DNA from: Lysinibacillus macroides
GTDB lineage: Bacteria > Bacillota > Bacilli > Bacillales_A > Planococcaceae
Assembly (NCBI RefSeq): GCF_001281525.1
Contig: NZ_LGCI01000008.1
Location: 194,072-258,071, forward strand
Direction: 5' to 3'
DNA length: 64,000 nt
The notes beneath the pieces were generated by a model, which had not been told where the DNA came from, searched no databases, and saw only the letters and a program-made list of their open reading frames with translations. The position numbers and the translations under genes were made by a program. Positions 17,115-27,360 of the stretch are shown one piece after another. The stretch's first letter is position 1. Each line of letters begins with the position of its first letter.

Positions 17115-19052
17115 ATGGAACTGTATATCTACAATTCAAACCGGGAGCTTGCAGGCATTGTTGAATCCTTTGAGTACTTACGCTGGACGAGACGCTATTC
17201 CCAGTGTGGCTCATTTGAGTTAAAGGCGATAGCAACTCCAGAGAATACAGAACTCTTAAAGGAAGGGAATATCATCTGGAAAAATGATGATGAGGAAGCC
17301 GGGATCATTGAGCATCTGGAACTTTCTCAAACCGAGCATGAAATTATTACTGCAAGTGGTCGTTTTGCAACTTCCTTCCTCTCCCGCCGCATTGTTTGGC
17401 AAACGGAGAAACTGTCTGGTGACATATCTGTCTGTGTGGAGCAGTTGATAAATAATAATCTTATCAATCCTTCTGATACAGCAAGGAAGATTTCAAACAT
17501 AACCTTTTCTGCTCCAAACTTAAATGTTCCCATCAGCACACAAATATCGTATAGAAATTTGATGGATGCGGTGACAGGACTATGTGTTGCTTCAGATATT
17601 GGCATTAAGACCGTGTTCTCTCCTGCGACAGGGGGATTTACCATATCGTTGTATAGAGGAAAGGAATCACAAGCAGTATTTTCTAAGGAATATGAAAATC
17701 TTACTGAACAGATTTATACGATAAGTGCAGGAGATTATGCCAACACTGCCCTTGTTGCTGGTGAAGGAGAAGGCACAGAGCGAACCTTTATTTCGATTAC
17801 AGGTGGCTCAGGTGAGACAAGACATGAAATTTTTGTGGATGCTAAGGATTTGCGGGCGGAAGACTTTGGTTCGGATTACATTGATACACTAATCTTTCGA
17901 GGTCAAAGTAAGCTTAGTGAGCAGGCAATACGCTATTCATTTGATACATCAGTCAATCCACACGGCAATTTAACATATAAGATAGACTTCGATCTTGGGC
18001 AGACCGTCAAAGTTATTTCCAAAGCATGGGGTGTATCCATGACGACACGTATCACCGAAGTCGAGGAAACCTATGACGCAGACGGCCAGAGCATCAGTGT
18101 AGTGTTTGGAAAAGCGGAGTTAACGATAGCACAAAAAATCCGCTCTGACTTAAGCGAGGTTAAAACAGCGATATTTGCTCCAACGGGCATATCCGAAATT
18201 GCACAGGCTATAGGGACCGTGGAGGAAACGTTGGGAATTGTGGAGGAAACCTTAGGCGACTTGACGGAGGTAGATTCAAAGATTCAAGGAGACAACGTAG
18301 CATCTACTATCAATAATCTGTATGGAAAACTACCTGCGCTCGAAATCAATGTTGGCGGAGGAACTATATCGATTGGACAATATGCGTTGTATTATATGAA
18401 ACCTGGAGATGCCTTTTATATCACCTCATGGAGTGGCAATAAGTTTAGTGACCAGCCAAGTGACGACGGCCATGTCTTTTTGATAAAACATAGCGGGGAC
18501 AATACGGGAAATGGATATCAGCGGGCAATGGGTTTCTTTATTTCTCGCAATACGCTGACATTCTATGTGATTTCTGTTTTCGTATTTAATAACCCTTCTG
18601 GACAAGCAAACTGGCTTAATATCAATAATGAACCTGTAACTACTGCAAGAATTGCCAATGGAGCAGTCACTGGCTTGAAAATTGCAGACCGTACAATTAC
18701 AGCCACTAAACTGGCTTCTTCCTTTAGCGACTACTCAACTACAGAACAAAACACAGGGCGGTTATGGATAGATGGCAAGACGATTTATCGTAAAGAGATA
18801 AATCTCGGTTCGCTTACGGATACAACACCAAAACATGTACCTCATGGTATAGCAAACCTCAGCACTGTTGTCAGTTTAACCGGTTTTGTCACGAATGGGA
18901 GTGTTTTCTTACCACTGCCCCTTGCTCGTTACAACAACTTTGCATCTCAAATCGGACTCTTCGTGAATATGACCGACATTGTAGTCGAACCAGGCAATGA
19001 TAGAACTGCATATACAGGCTATGTGGTTATAGAGTACACAAAAACCGTTTAG
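17115..19052 (+). CDS. Gp37-like tail tip protein
   Basis: The 645-aa protein starts ELYIYNSNRELAGIVESFEYLRWTRRYSQCGSF (given here only as a family marker split at NRE), typical of ReqiPepy6 Gp37-like tail proteins at the tail tip. Residues 1-350 form the conserved domain. A linker with two copies of GTVEETLGIVEETLG follows, and the C-terminal third is beta-rich and fibre-like. The ATG at 17115 has GGGGGTG 5 nt upstream. Confidence 0.85.
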   Translation: MELYIYNSNRELAGIVESFEYLRWTRRYSQCGSFELKAIATPENTELLKEGNIIWKNDDEEAGIIEHLELSQTEHEIITASGRFATSFLSRRIVWQTEKLSGDISVCVEQLINNNLINPSDTARKISNITFSAPNLNVPISTQISYRNLMDAVTGLCVASDIGIKTVFSPATGGFTISLYRGKESQAVFSKEYENLTEQIYTISAGDYANTALVAGEGEGTERTFISITGGSGETRHEIFVDAKDLRAEDFGSDYIDTLIFRGQSKLSEQAIRYSFDTSVNPHGNLTYKIDFDLGQTVKVISKAWGVSMTTRITEVEETYDADGQSISVVFGKAELTIAQKIRSDLSEVKTAIFAPTGISEIAQAIGTVEETLGIVEETLGDLTEVDSKIQGDNVASTINNLYGKLPALEINVGGGTISIGQYALYYMKPGDAFYITSWSGNKFSDQPSDDGHVFLIKHSGDNTGNGYQRAMGFFISRNTLTFYVISVFVFNNPSGQANWLNINNEPVTTARIANGAVTGLKIADRTITATKLASSFSDYSTTEQNTGRLWIDGKTIYRKEINLGSLTDTTPKHVPHGIANLSTVVSLTGFVTNGSVFLPLPLARYNNFASQIGLFVNMTDIVVEPGNDRTAYTGYVVIEYTKTV

Positions 19053-19069
19053 TAAGGAGGGAATAGTTT

Positions 19070-19573
19070 ATGGAGAAAAGTGGATTTTTCAACTCATCTG
19101 ATGGAGATAGAATCTATGACGCAACAGATTTCGCTGCATATTTTGGAAGCCTTGTCTCGAATGGTGTATTTTATTCTACACCAACAAACCTTCTGGTGTC
19201 TCCAGGGATTGGGTTGGCAGTGAGCATAGCAGCGGGCAGTGCGTGGATTAATGGTTATCGATATGAAAATACGGATGTTTTAAACAAACCACTTTCTACA
19301 GCAGACGGAAGCAATCCTCGCATAGACCGGGTTGTGGTTCGCTTAAGTCAAATTACGAGGAGCATTCAGCTTGCCATTGTCACGGGTACTCCCGCAGCAA
19401 CACCCATAGCTCCAGAGTTGACAAGAACAAGCGATGTCTATGAACTTGGCATCGCTGATGTTTTAGTACCTTCGGCTGCCACATCGATTTCAGCAAATAA
19501 CATTATAGATACCCGATTGAATACTAGCCTTTGTGGGCTGGTAAACTCGCTAGTTTCGGCTGTTTATGAATAG
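19070..19573 (+). CDS. Baseplate or tail-associated protein
   Basis: The 167-aa protein (FFNSSDGDRIYDATDFAAYFG..., GIGLAVSIAAGSAWINGYRYEN) is a beta-rich phage structural protein of a type found at tail tips of Firmicute phages. It lies between the tail tip gene and the fibre gene with a good AAGGAGG site. The exact place in the virion cannot be told. Confidence 0.75.
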   Translation: MEKSGFFNSSDGDRIYDATDFAAYFGSLVSNGVFYSTPTNLLVSPGIGLAVSIAAGSAWINGYRYENTDVLNKPLSTADGSNPRIDRVVVRLSQITRSIQLAIVTGTPAATPIAPELTRTSDVYELGIADVLVPSAATSISANNIIDTRLNTSLCGLVNSLVSAVYE

Positions 19574-19589
19574 GAGGAGGTGAATGTAA

Positions 19590-21944
19590 GTGGCGGATAT
19601 TAATGGCATCACTCTGCAGGCGGGTTCTAGCCCGACCGTCCATTACACAATTACTTATACCAAAAGCCGTCTAAATAATAGTCAGATGAGATACAACTTC
19701 ACCATATCCGCTGCGTTGGGTTCATCAGGTTCCTTTATCCGTAGTGGTTATGCATTGCTTTGCACTATGACTGTAAATGGATCTTCTTCACAGGTACGTA
19801 TTAAAGCGGCGGATGGAGATAACTGGGAAGGGACCACACCAAGGCTCAGATATGTTTCGGTGACCTGCGCTTCTACTACAGGTAATGCAACCCAGCCAGT
19901 CACATTCAAAGTGGTATCTGATGGACGATTGCCATTATCCTCTGGTGTAATTACCAATTCAAGCTATACGGTACTAAGTGCTCCATTGCTTACTACAGCT
20001 TGTGGAGCCCCAACATCTTGTACTGTTTCTCCAACACTTGCGGAAGGGAATGTGACTCTTTCTTGGAGCGGTGCTTCTGGAGGCATCAATAATACGATTT
20101 CCAGTTATGAGATTCAATATAGTGATTCCGCCGATAATGTCACATGGGGAGCATGGACTGTTCTGAAAACGGTGACCACCACAGCGACAAGTGGTAGTGT
20201 ATCCGTTGCTCCGCCTCCTACCCGAGGTAATTATCGTAGATTTCAGGTACGAACCCGTGGTACAGCAGGTGCTAGTTATTACTCTAGCTGGAAAGTATCC
20301 ACAAACAGCGTCCGCAGAAATACGGTGCCAAAGCCAGCGACGACTGCTGTTGCCTCCCCGGCAGCATATAGCGATGAGACTATCACGCTTACTTGGAGCG
20401 GAGCATCTAACGGTACCAGTCCAATTAAGGGATATCAAATTGCCAGTCGCACATCTACGGATAATAGTACTTGGAGTGCGTGGAATGTGTTGACCACGTT
20501 GACACTGGCGGCAAGCGGAGGGAGCTATAACCCAATAGTTTCAAGGACTCCAGGAACATATACTCAATTTGGTATTTGGACAATTGATACATTAGATGTT
20601 TATTCAATAGAAAAAGTCAGCAATAGTATCTATTGTAATGTCACAGCTTGTGCAGCACCGACCCTATGCACGGTAAGTGCAGCATTATCTGAAGGAAATG
20701 TCACTCTTTCTTGGAGCGGAGCATCTGGCGGTGCAGGTAACCCTATTACTTCCTATGAAATACAGTACAGTGATTCACATGATAACATCAATTGGGGTGC
20801 CTGGTTGGCATTGGCTATAGTCAATACTTCTGCAACAAGCAGTATTTTAAATGTCAGTCCACCTGCTACACGTGGCCATTATCGTCGGTTTCGAATAAGA
20901 ACTCGTGGTACGGCTGGTGAGGATTATTACTCAGACTGGACTATTTCCAGCAATACTGTTCGTAAAAACATACTGCCCGTACCACCGACTATTTTTGCCG
21001 CAAACCCTCCTATATATGAAGCTAATACAATAAATCTTTCATGGAGTGGGACGGTACCTGGAACCAGTGCGATTAAGCAGTATGTCATACAACAGTCTAC
21101 ATCGACAGATGGTGTGAATTGGTCGGCATACGTAGCACTGACGACTATTATTTCAAGCAATACCTCAGGTAGCCTTCAGGTAAATGCTTCACAAATAGCT
21201 GGTCGGTATACCCGTTATCGAATCAGTGTTACAGATGCACTTGATGCAGTTTCTGCCTTTGTAGTTAGCAACATGGTAAAGAAAAACAGCCCACCTGCAT
21301 CACCAGTAGTGGACTGTCCAATGTCTGGCAATTTTACTTATAACTCTACACCACGTTTTATGATTACAACAGGAATTGAACCAGATGGACAAACACAAAT
21401 AGTGGAGGTAAGGATTGACTCTGGTCCATGGCAAAATAGCGTGGACAATCCTGAGCGGTTTTCTGTAAGCGGCTATCTTGGTAATGGTGTCAAGACGGTT
21501 TACCAAGCAGAACCTCTTTCTGTAGGAAATCATACGGTTACTTTTCGTTGCCTTGACAGTGATATCGAGTCAGCAAGCACAGAAGTTGTACGTACCTTCA
21601 CGATTTTAGCATTACCTTTTGAAATCATCACCGCTAATGTGACACATGTAAAGGCAGCGCATATTCAGACGATTCGAACTGCTATAAACAGGGTACGTAG
21701 CTATTACAATATGTCCCCTGCAACTTGGAAAGAGGAGATCATCGCAAGAAAGACCACTGTTAAGAATTGGCTATTCCATATCGTTGAAATGCGTAAAGCT
21801 ATTGATGCGATTATGATGATGATTAATAGTTTTGATTCTTCCCATGCATTCGATATACCATCTGTCACATGGCTACCTATTGGTACAGGAAGACCTAGGG
21901 CAGATGTGATGCAACAAATTCATGACCTAATAAAAATAATGTAA
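19590..21944 (+). CDS. Tail fibre-like protein with FN3-type repeats
   Basis: The 784-aa product starts at GTG with GGAGGAGGTG upstream. After a 130-residue N-terminal domain it has four Ig/FN3-like units of about 100 residues in an A-B-A'-B' order. The A units share GNVTLSWSGASGG and SYEIQYSDS; the B units share LTWSGAS or LSWSGT and GYQI/QYVI. A further beta domain (residues of about 565-670) and a helical tail follow. Such modules bind cell-surface sugars or act as spacers. A terminator follows. Confidence 0.8.
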   Translation: MADINGITLQAGSSPTVHYTITYTKSRLNNSQMRYNFTISAALGSSGSFIRSGYALLCTMTVNGSSSQVRIKAADGDNWEGTTPRLRYVSVTCASTTGNATQPVTFKVVSDGRLPLSSGVITNSSYTVLSAPLLTTACGAPTSCTVSPTLAEGNVTLSWSGASGGINNTISSYEIQYSDSADNVTWGAWTVLKTVTTTATSGSVSVAPPPTRGNYRRFQVRTRGTAGASYYSSWKVSTNSVRRNTVPKPATTAVASPAAYSDETITLTWSGASNGTSPIKGYQIASRTSTDNSTWSAWNVLTTLTLAASGGSYNPIVSRTPGTYTQFGIWTIDTLDVYSIEKVSNSIYCNVTACAAPTLCTVSAALSEGNVTLSWSGASGGAGNPITSYEIQYSDSHDNINWGAWLALAIVNTSATSSILNVSPPATRGHYRRFRIRTRGTAGEDYYSDWTISSNTVRKNILPVPPTIFAANPPIYEANTINLSWSGTVPGTSAIKQYVIQQSTSTDGVNWSAYVALTTIISSNTSGSLQVNASQIAGRYTRYRISVTDALDAVSAFVVSNMVKKNSPPASPVVDCPMSGNFTYNSTPRFMITTGIEPDGQTQIVEVRIDSGPWQNSVDNPERFSVSGYLGNGVKTVYQAEPLSVGNHTVTFRCLDSDIESASTEVVRTFTILALPFEIITANVTHVKAAHIQTIRTAINRVRSYYNMSPATWKEEIIARKTTVKNWLFHIVEMRKAIDAIMMMINSFDSSHAFDIPSVTWLPIGTGRPRADVMQQIHDLIKIM

Positions 21945-21955
21945 AAATAAAATTC

Positions 21956-21986
21956 AGCGCTCTTGTCATTTGCAGGGGCGCTTTTC
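21956..21986 (+). terminator. Hairpin terminator between structural and lysis genes
   Basis: AGCGCTC (21956-21962) pairs with GGGCGCT (21976-21982, one G-U), followed by a short T run. Confidence 0.6.
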
Positions 21987-22019
21987 TATATGGAAATACA
22001 CGAAACGGAGGTGTCTTTA

Positions 22020-22460
22020 ATGAAAGAAATTTGGAATTGGATACAGCTAGCTATTGCCGCAGTCGGTGGATTTCTTGGGTGGTTTCTCGGCGGTTATGAC
22101 GGATTTCTCTATGCACTGGTAGCCTTTGTGATCATTGATTACCTGACAGGTGTCTTTTGTGCAATTGCAAACAAAAAACTGTGTAGCGAAATCGGTGCTA
22201 AGGGGATTTTCAAAAAGGTACTCAACTTTATAATGGTAGGAATCGCTCATATTATCGATACACAAATTTTGGTTAGTATTGGAGAAAATAGTGGCATTTT
22301 ACGAACAGCAGTAATCTTTTTCTACCTAAGTAATGAAGGAGTATCCATTTTAGAGAACGCCGGACATATTGGACTGCCTATTCCAGAAAACCTAAAATCG
22401 GTTTTACAGCAACTACATGGACGTGATGGGGAACCGCCTAAGCCTGGCGGTGGAAGATGA
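22020..22460 (+). CDS. Phage holin, toxin-secretion/lysis family
   Basis: The 146-aa membrane protein permits release of the endolysin. It has hydrophobic segments near residues 5-25, 28-50 and 68-100 (with the family motif VIIDYLTGVFCAI) and a Pro/Gly-rich charged end. The ATG at 22020 follows CGGAGGTG; the ORF opens 19 codons earlier without a ribosome site. The amidase gene follows. Confidence 0.9.
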   Translation: MKEIWNWIQLAIAAVGGFLGWFLGGYDGFLYALVAFVIIDYLTGVFCAIANKKLCSEIGAKGIFKKVLNFIMVGIAHIIDTQILVSIGENSGILRTAVIFFYLSNEGVSILENAGHIGLPIPENLKSVLQQLHGRDGEPPKPGGGR

Positions 22461-22491
22461 TTGACTTAATATTTGATTAGAGGTGATTTTA

Positions 22492-23193
22492 ATGAAGTTA
22501 CGCAAACTATTACTTACGAACAATGCCTGCTATAAAGCGGGTAAAACCATAACGCCAAAGGGTATTATGGTTCACTCGACTGGTGCAAGCAACCCATGGT
22601 TGAAGCGCTACGTTGGCCCAGACGATGGCTTGCTAGGAAAGAACCAGTATAACAACCATTGGAATCAAGACAAACCTGGAGGCCGTCAAGTATGTGTCCA
22701 TGCCTTTATTGGTAAATTAGCAGATGGCTCCATTGCAACCTATCAAACATTGCCTTGGAATCACCGAGGTTGGCATGCTGGAGGAGCTGCGAACAATACT
22801 CATATTGGATTTGAAATTTGCGAGGACGGATTGACCGATGCCTCGTATTTTTCTGCTGTTTACAAGGAAGCTGTGGAGCTTTGTGTACATCTTTGCAAAC
22901 TCTATGGGTTTAGTGAAAAAGATATCATCTGTCATAGCGAAGGTTATAAACGAGGCATTGCCAGTAATCATGCAGATGTGATGCATTGGTTTCCTAAGCA
23001 TGGGAAGAGTATGGACACCTTTCGAGCGGATGTAAAGAAACTATTAAATGCTGAAAATAAAACAGTTGAGCTGGTGAATAAGAAATATTACCGTGTGCAG
23101 ATCGGTGCTTATTCTGACAAAGCAAATGCTGAGGCACAGCTTGCCAAAGCTAAAAAAGCAGGCTTTACGGATGCATTTATTAAGTATGATTAA
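22492..23193 (+). CDS. N-acetylmuramoyl-L-alanine amidase (endolysin)
   Basis: The 233-aa protein cuts the bond between muramic acid and the peptide stem. The Amidase_2-type catalytic domain shows zinc ligands in GIMVHSTGA and ICHSEGYKRGIASNHADVMHWF, and WHAGG. The C-terminal 35 residues (YYRVQIGAYSDKANAEAQLA) form a SPOR-like wall-binding repeat. AGAGGTG lies before the ATG at 22492. It ends the lysis cassette. Confidence 0.93.
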   Translation: MKLRKLLLTNNACYKAGKTITPKGIMVHSTGASNPWLKRYVGPDDGLLGKNQYNNHWNQDKPGGRQVCVHAFIGKLADGSIATYQTLPWNHRGWHAGGAANNTHIGFEICEDGLTDASYFSAVYKEAVELCVHLCKLYGFSEKDIICHSEGYKRGIASNHADVMHWFPKHGKSMDTFRADVKKLLNAENKTVELVNKKYYRVQIGAYSDKANAEAQLAKAKKAGFTDAFIKYD

Positions 23194-23270
23194 TCAAAAG
23201 GGCAAGTTAAAAACGGTGTTGCTCATTTTCACAAAGTCTCTAAATAAAATATTAAACTATTAATTTATCT

Positions 23271-23307
23271 AGCCTGTTGGGGTTCTTCCCTTGCAGGCTC
23301 TTTTTTT
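23271..23307 (+). terminator. Rho-independent terminator after the lysis cassette
   Basis: AGCCTG (23271-23276) pairs with CAGGCT (23294-23299), followed by seven T. A weaker hairpin GGGCAA/TTGCTC lies just after the amidase gene. Confidence 0.75.
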
Positions 23308-23385
23308 ATGCCTTGATTTAATTAAATTCTACAAATCCTCAACTTCGACCTGTTCCCACGGCTATTAGGTAGGAGGTGATTCCTA

Positions 23386-23622
23386 GTGAATCAGCACGAG
23401 GATAAAAAGGTTACAAAGATTACAGACGAGATTATAGACAAAAGCATTGAATTAAAGAGGGTATCACAGGAACAGCTACAGCGTGAGTTTGATTATATCC
23501 AGGCAGAAAAAATGCTTAGAAAGATGCTCCAAAAAGGTTTAATAACTGAAGCGGAATTCAACAAGATAGATGCACTAAATCGCCAAACATTCTCCCCCTT
23601 TTTAGCTGAGATAATGCCCTGA
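23386..23622 (+). CDS. Small helical protein preceding the recombinase operon
   Basis: The 78-aa protein starts at GTG behind AGGAGGTG. It is charged and helical; its C-terminal part (EKMLRKMLQKGLITEAEFNKID) resembles a SHOCT-type short helical hairpin. Such small genes often precede serine recombinase genes in Firmicute elements. A role as partner or regulator of the recombinases is only inferred from position. Confidence 0.65.
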   Translation: MNQHEDKKVTKITDEIIDKSIELKRVSQEQLQREFDYIQAEKMLRKMLQKGLITEAEFNKIDALNRQTFSPFLAEIMP

Positions 23623-23647
23623 AACCGTTGATATATAAGGGTTTCAG
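23619..23647. repeat. Inverted repeat before the recombinase genes
   Basis: CTGAAACC (23619-23626) and GGTTTCAG (23640-23647) form an 8-bp inverted repeat that includes the stop of the small gene. No T run follows, so it is not a classical terminator. It could be an attenuator or part of a recombinase site. Confidence 0.4.
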
Positions 23648-23683
23648 AGGTAATATGTGACCTACCAAGAAGGAGGTGAGAGG

Positions 23684-25249
23684 ATGAAAAAGATAACGAA
23701 AATAGAAGGAAATATGAACAACTCTTTTATTAAGGCAAAAACACGAGTAGTTGCCTACTGCCGAGTCTCAACAGATAGTAATGAACAGCTAGTCAGCTTG
23801 CAAGCGCAAAAGGCTCATTATGAGACCTATATAAAGGCGAATCCAGAATGGGAATATGCAGGCTTATATTATGACGAGGGAATCAGTGGCACGAAAAAGG
23901 AAAACCGCTCTGACCTGCTTAGAATGTTATCAGACTGTGAAACTGGGAGAATTGACTTAATCATTACAAAGTCCATCAGCCGATTTGCGAGAAATACTAC
24001 AGACTGCTTGGAGATGGTTAGAAAACTGTTAGGCTTTGGGGTTCATATCTATTTTGAGAAAGAAAACATCAATACGGGGTCAATGGAAAGCGAGTTGATG
24101 CTCTCTATTTTAAGCGGACTCGCAGAAAGTGAGTCAATTTCCATTTCAGAAAATACGAAGTGGGCCATTCAAAGACGGTTTCAAAACGGAACCTTTAAAA
24201 TTTCCTACCCACCCTATGGCTATCAAAACATTGATGGTCAAATGATAGTAATCCCTAAGCAGGCTGAAATTGTAAAGTATATTTTTGCAGAAGTATTATC
24301 GGGCAAAGGTACACAGAAAATTGCAGATGATCTTAATCAAAAGGGTATCCCTTCAAAAAGAGGGGGTCGTTGGACATCTACTACCATTCGAGGAATTCTG
24401 ACCAATGAAAAATATACTGGTGATGTTATTTTGCAAAAGACTTATACTGACAGCCATTTTAACAGGCATACCAATTATGGTGAGAAAAATATGTATCTAG
24501 TAGAAAACCACCATGAGGCAATTATCAGCCACGAAGATTTTGAAGCTGTGGATGCTGTTCTCAATCAGAGAGCAAAGGAAAAAGGCATCGAAAAGCGCAA
24601 CAGTAAATATCTAAACCGATATTCTTTCTCCAGCAAAATTATCTGCTCGGAATGTGGCAGTACCTTTAAAAGACGGATACATTCATCTGGTTCGAGAAAA
24701 TACATTGCTTGGTGCTGCAGTAAGCACATAAGCAATATAACGGAATGTTCCATGCAGTTCATTCGAGATGAAGATATAAAGACTGCATTTGTTACGATGA
24801 TGAATAAACTCATATTTGGTCAGAAGTTCATATTAAGACCACTTTGGCAGGGGTTACGTAACCAGAACAATGCAGCGAGTTTTCGTAGAATTGAAGAGTT
24901 GGAAACTAAAATTGAAAACAACATGGAGCAGAGCCAGGTGCTGACAGGTTTAATGGCCAAAGGGTATCTGGAACCTGCCCTGTTTAATAAAGAAAAGAAT
25001 TCACTGGAAACAGAAAGAGAAAGGCTTCTTGCTGAAAAGGATCAACTCACTCGTTCCATCAATGGCAATTTTGCAAAAGTAGACGAGGTTGACCGTCTGC
25101 TTAAGTTTGCCACTAAATCCAAAATGCTCACAGCCTATGAGGATAAGCTATTTGAAGATTACGTAGAAAAGATTATTGTCTTTTCACGAGAGGAAGTTGG
25201 ATTTGAATTAAAGTGTGGAATCACATTGAGGGAAAGGTTGGTGAATTAG
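23684..25249 (+). CDS. Large serine recombinase 1
   Basis: The 521-aa protein has a resolvase domain with the catalytic Ser in [14 protein letters not shown], the SRFARNTTD motif, then a recombinase domain (PPYGYQNIDGQ...), a zinc ribbon (CSECGSTFKRR and later Cys) and a C-terminal coiled coil. Such enzymes integrate and excise phages and transposons. AAGGAGGTGAGAGG precedes the ATG at 23684. Its stop abuts the next gene. Confidence 0.95.
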   Translation: MKKITKIEGNMNNSFIKAKTRVVAYCRVSTDSNEQLVSLQAQKAHYETYIKANPEWEYAGLYYDEGISGTKKENRSDLLRMLSDCETGRIDLIITKSISRFARNTTDCLEMVRKLLGFGVHIYFEKENINTGSMESELMLSILSGLAESESISISENTKWAIQRRFQNGTFKISYPPYGYQNIDGQMIVIPKQAEIVKYIFAEVLSGKGTQKIADDLNQKGIPSKRGGRWTSTTIRGILTNEKYTGDVILQKTYTDSHFNRHTNYGEKNMYLVENHHEAIISHEDFEAVDAVLNQRAKEKGIEKRNSKYLNRYSFSSKIICSECGSTFKRRIHSSGSRKYIAWCCSKHISNITECSMQFIRDEDIKTAFVTMMNKLIFGQKFILRPLWQGLRNQNNAASFRRIEELETKIENNMEQSQVLTGLMAKGYLEPALFNKEKNSLETERERLLAEKDQLTRSINGNFAKVDEVDRLLKFATKSKMLTAYEDKLFEDYVEKIIVFSREEVGFELKCGITLRERLVN

Positions 25250-25663
25250 ATGGGTCACACACCCTATGGATATAGAATTGAAGATGGAAAGGCTGTTGTA
25301 GATGATATAGCAGCAGAACAAGTAAAAGAATTATTTTCAGGATACTTGGCAGGACTTTCTTTGAAGGGTGCTGCTAAAAAAGCTGGGATAGACTGCTATC
25401 ATGCCACTGCAGGAAAGATGTTGCAGAACAAGCAATACCTTGGCGATGACTTCTACCCTCCAATTATTGATGAGGTGACATTTAAAAAGGCTGAGGTGGA
25501 AAAACGAAAACGAGCAGAAAAACTCGGAAGGATATGGGAGCCTAAAGATGAACCGGAAAGGGATTACCCTGTAAAGTTCAAAGCAAAACCTCTGGTGCAA
25601 AAATATGAAGATCCATACAAGCAGGCGGAATATGCCTACAATTTGATAGAAAGCGAGGTGTAA
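25250..25663 (+). CDS. Short recombinase-domain protein without catalytic domain
   Basis: The 137-aa protein begins GHTPYGYRIEDGKAVVDD, the pattern that in large serine recombinases starts the DNA-binding recombinase domain. The resolvase domain with the nucleophilic Ser is missing. It starts directly at the stop of recombinase 1 and ends 3 nt before recombinase 3, so the three genes form one operon. It may be an accessory subunit; it could also be a remnant, but the intact frame and spacing argue against that. Confidence 0.85.
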   Translation: MGHTPYGYRIEDGKAVVDDIAAEQVKELFSGYLAGLSLKGAAKKAGIDCYHATAGKMLQNKQYLGDDFYPPIIDEVTFKKAEVEKRKRAEKLGRIWEPKDEPERDYPVKFKAKPLVQKYEDPYKQAEYAYNLIESEV

Positions 25664-25666
25664 CAA

Positions 25667-27238
25667 GTGGCAGTGAGTAGGAATGTAACAGTCATTCCGG
25701 CAATTAAACGAGTCGGAAATAATAAAAATAGTGAAAGCAAACCCAAAATACGAGTTGCTGCTTACTGCCGTGTTTCAACGGATAGTGAGGAGCAGGCTTC
25801 AAGTTATGAAATTCAGATAGAGCATTATACAAACTATATTAAGAAGAACAAGGAATGGGAATTGGCAGGTATTTTTGCGGATGACGGCATCACAGGTACA
25901 AATACCAAAAAGCGTGATGAATTCAACCGCATGATTGAAGAGTGTATGGCAGGCAATATTGACATGATCATTACAAAATCCATCAGCCGATTTGCTAGAA
26001 ACACGTTGGATTGCCTTAAATACATCCGTCAGTTAAAGGATAAAAACATTGCTGTGTTCTTCGAGAAAGAGAATATCAACACCATGGATTCCAAGGGTGA
26101 AGTCTTGTTGACCATTATGGCATCCCTTGCCCAACAGGAAAGCCAATCCTTAAGCCAAAACGTAAAGCTAGGTATTCAGTATCGCTATCAGCAAGGTGAA
26201 GTACAGGTCAACCACAAGCGTTTCCTTGGATATACCAAGGATGAAAATAAACAGCTAGTGATTGATCCAGAGGGTGCTGAGGTTGTTAAACGGATTTACA
26301 GGGAGTACCTTGAAGGAGCCAGCCTTTTACAGATAGCAAGAGGACTAGAAGCAGACAGTATTCTAACAGCGGCAGGCAAAGCCAAATGGAGACCAGAAAC
26401 ATTGAAAAAGATACTGCAGAACGAAAAATACATTGGTGATGCCCTTCTACAAAAAACATATACGGTTGATTTCCTTTCTAAAAAGCGAGTCAAGAATAAC
26501 GGCATCGTTCCCCAATATTATGTAGAAAACAGTCATGAACCTATCATTCCACGTGAGCTTTTTATGCAGGTTCAAGAAGAGATGGTTCGAAGAGCAAATC
26601 TTCGCGGCGGGAAAGGCGGTAAAAAGCGAGTTTACAGTAGTAAGTATGCTTTATCGAGTATTGTTTACTGCGGACAGTGCGGTGATATTTACCGACGGGT
26701 ACATTGGAATAACCGAGGCTACAAGTCTATTGTTTGGAGATGCGTCAGCCGTTTGGAGGAGAAGGACTCTGAATGCACTGCCCCTACCATAAATGAGGAA
26801 ACATTGCAGACAGCAGTGGTCAAGGCTATTAACGAACTTTTGGCTAACAAAGAACCATTCATCTCAAGCTTGCAGAAAAACATAGCTACTATATTTAATG
26901 AAGAAAATGATCATACCACCGATGATATTGATGGCAAATTGGAAGAATTACAACAACAGCTTCTTATACAAGCAAAGTCCAAGAATGACTATGAAGATGT
27001 GGCTGATGAAATTTACCGCCTTCGAGAATTGAAGCAAAATGCACTAGTTAAAAATGCAGAGCGAGAAGGAAAAAGGCAACGAATCGCTGAAATGACTGAT
27101 TTCTTGAATGAACAATCTTGCGAGTTGGAGAAATATGATGAGCAATTAGTAAGGCGGCTTATTGAAAAAGTTACGATCCACGATGACAGGATTGAGGTGG
27201 AATTTAAGTCAGGCATTAGTAAAGACATTGAAAATTGA
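25667..27238 (+). CDS. Large serine recombinase 2
   Basis: The 523-aa protein starts at GTG. The catalytic region is [15 protein letters not shown], followed by SRFARNTLD, a recombinase domain ([15 protein letters not shown]), a zinc ribbon ([11 protein letters not shown]) and a C-terminal coiled coil. It is clearly related to recombinase 1 but diverged. The pair plus the short protein suggest that integration or excision needs more than one enzyme. A strong terminator follows. Confidence 0.95.
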   Translation: MAVSRNVTVIPAIKRVGNNKNSESKPKIRVAAYCRVSTDSEEQASSYEIQIEHYTNYIKKNKEWELAGIFADDGITGTNTKKRDEFNRMIEECMAGNIDMIITKSISRFARNTLDCLKYIRQLKDKNIAVFFEKENINTMDSKGEVLLTIMASLAQQESQSLSQNVKLGIQYRYQQGEVQVNHKRFLGYTKDENKQLVIDPEGAEVVKRIYREYLEGASLLQIARGLEADSILTAAGKAKWRPETLKKILQNEKYIGDALLQKTYTVDFLSKKRVKNNGIVPQYYVENSHEPIIPRELFMQVQEEMVRRANLRGGKGGKKRVYSSKYALSSIVYCGQCGDIYRRVHWNNRGYKSIVWRCVSRLEEKDSECTAPTINEETLQTAVVKAINELLANKEPFISSLQKNIATIFNEENDHTTDDIDGKLEELQQQLLIQAKSKNDYEDVADEIYRLRELKQNALVKNAEREGKRQRIAEMTDFLNEQSCELEKYDEQLVRRLIEKVTIHDDRIEVEFKSGISKDIEN

Positions 27239-27266
27239 ACTGAACAACAAAATATTATTAGGATCT

Positions 27267-27296
27267 AACACCTTGCTGAAATGCAGGGTGTTTTTT
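27267..27296 (+). terminator. Terminator of the recombinase operon
   Basis: AACACC (27267-27272) pairs with GGTGTT (27287-27292), supported by TGC/GCA inside, and a T run follows. Confidence 0.8.
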
Positions 27297-27302
27297 ATGA
27301 GT

Positions 27303-27360
27303 AAATACAAATTAGTTTATTAGTATTTACAAAATACAAATTGATGGTATAATTTGTAAT
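27303..27360 (+). promoter_or_regulatory. Promoter with repeated operator-like motif
   Basis: TTTACA (27326-27331) and TATAAT (27348-27353) with a 16-nt spacer form a good sigma-A promoter for the gene at 27385. The motif AAATACAAATT occurs at 27303-27313 and 27332-27342, and a near copy lies inverted at 27351-27360. GTATTT/AAATAC (27323-27328, 27332-27337) overlap the -35 box. This layout fits repression by a small DNA-binding protein. Confidence 0.65.
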
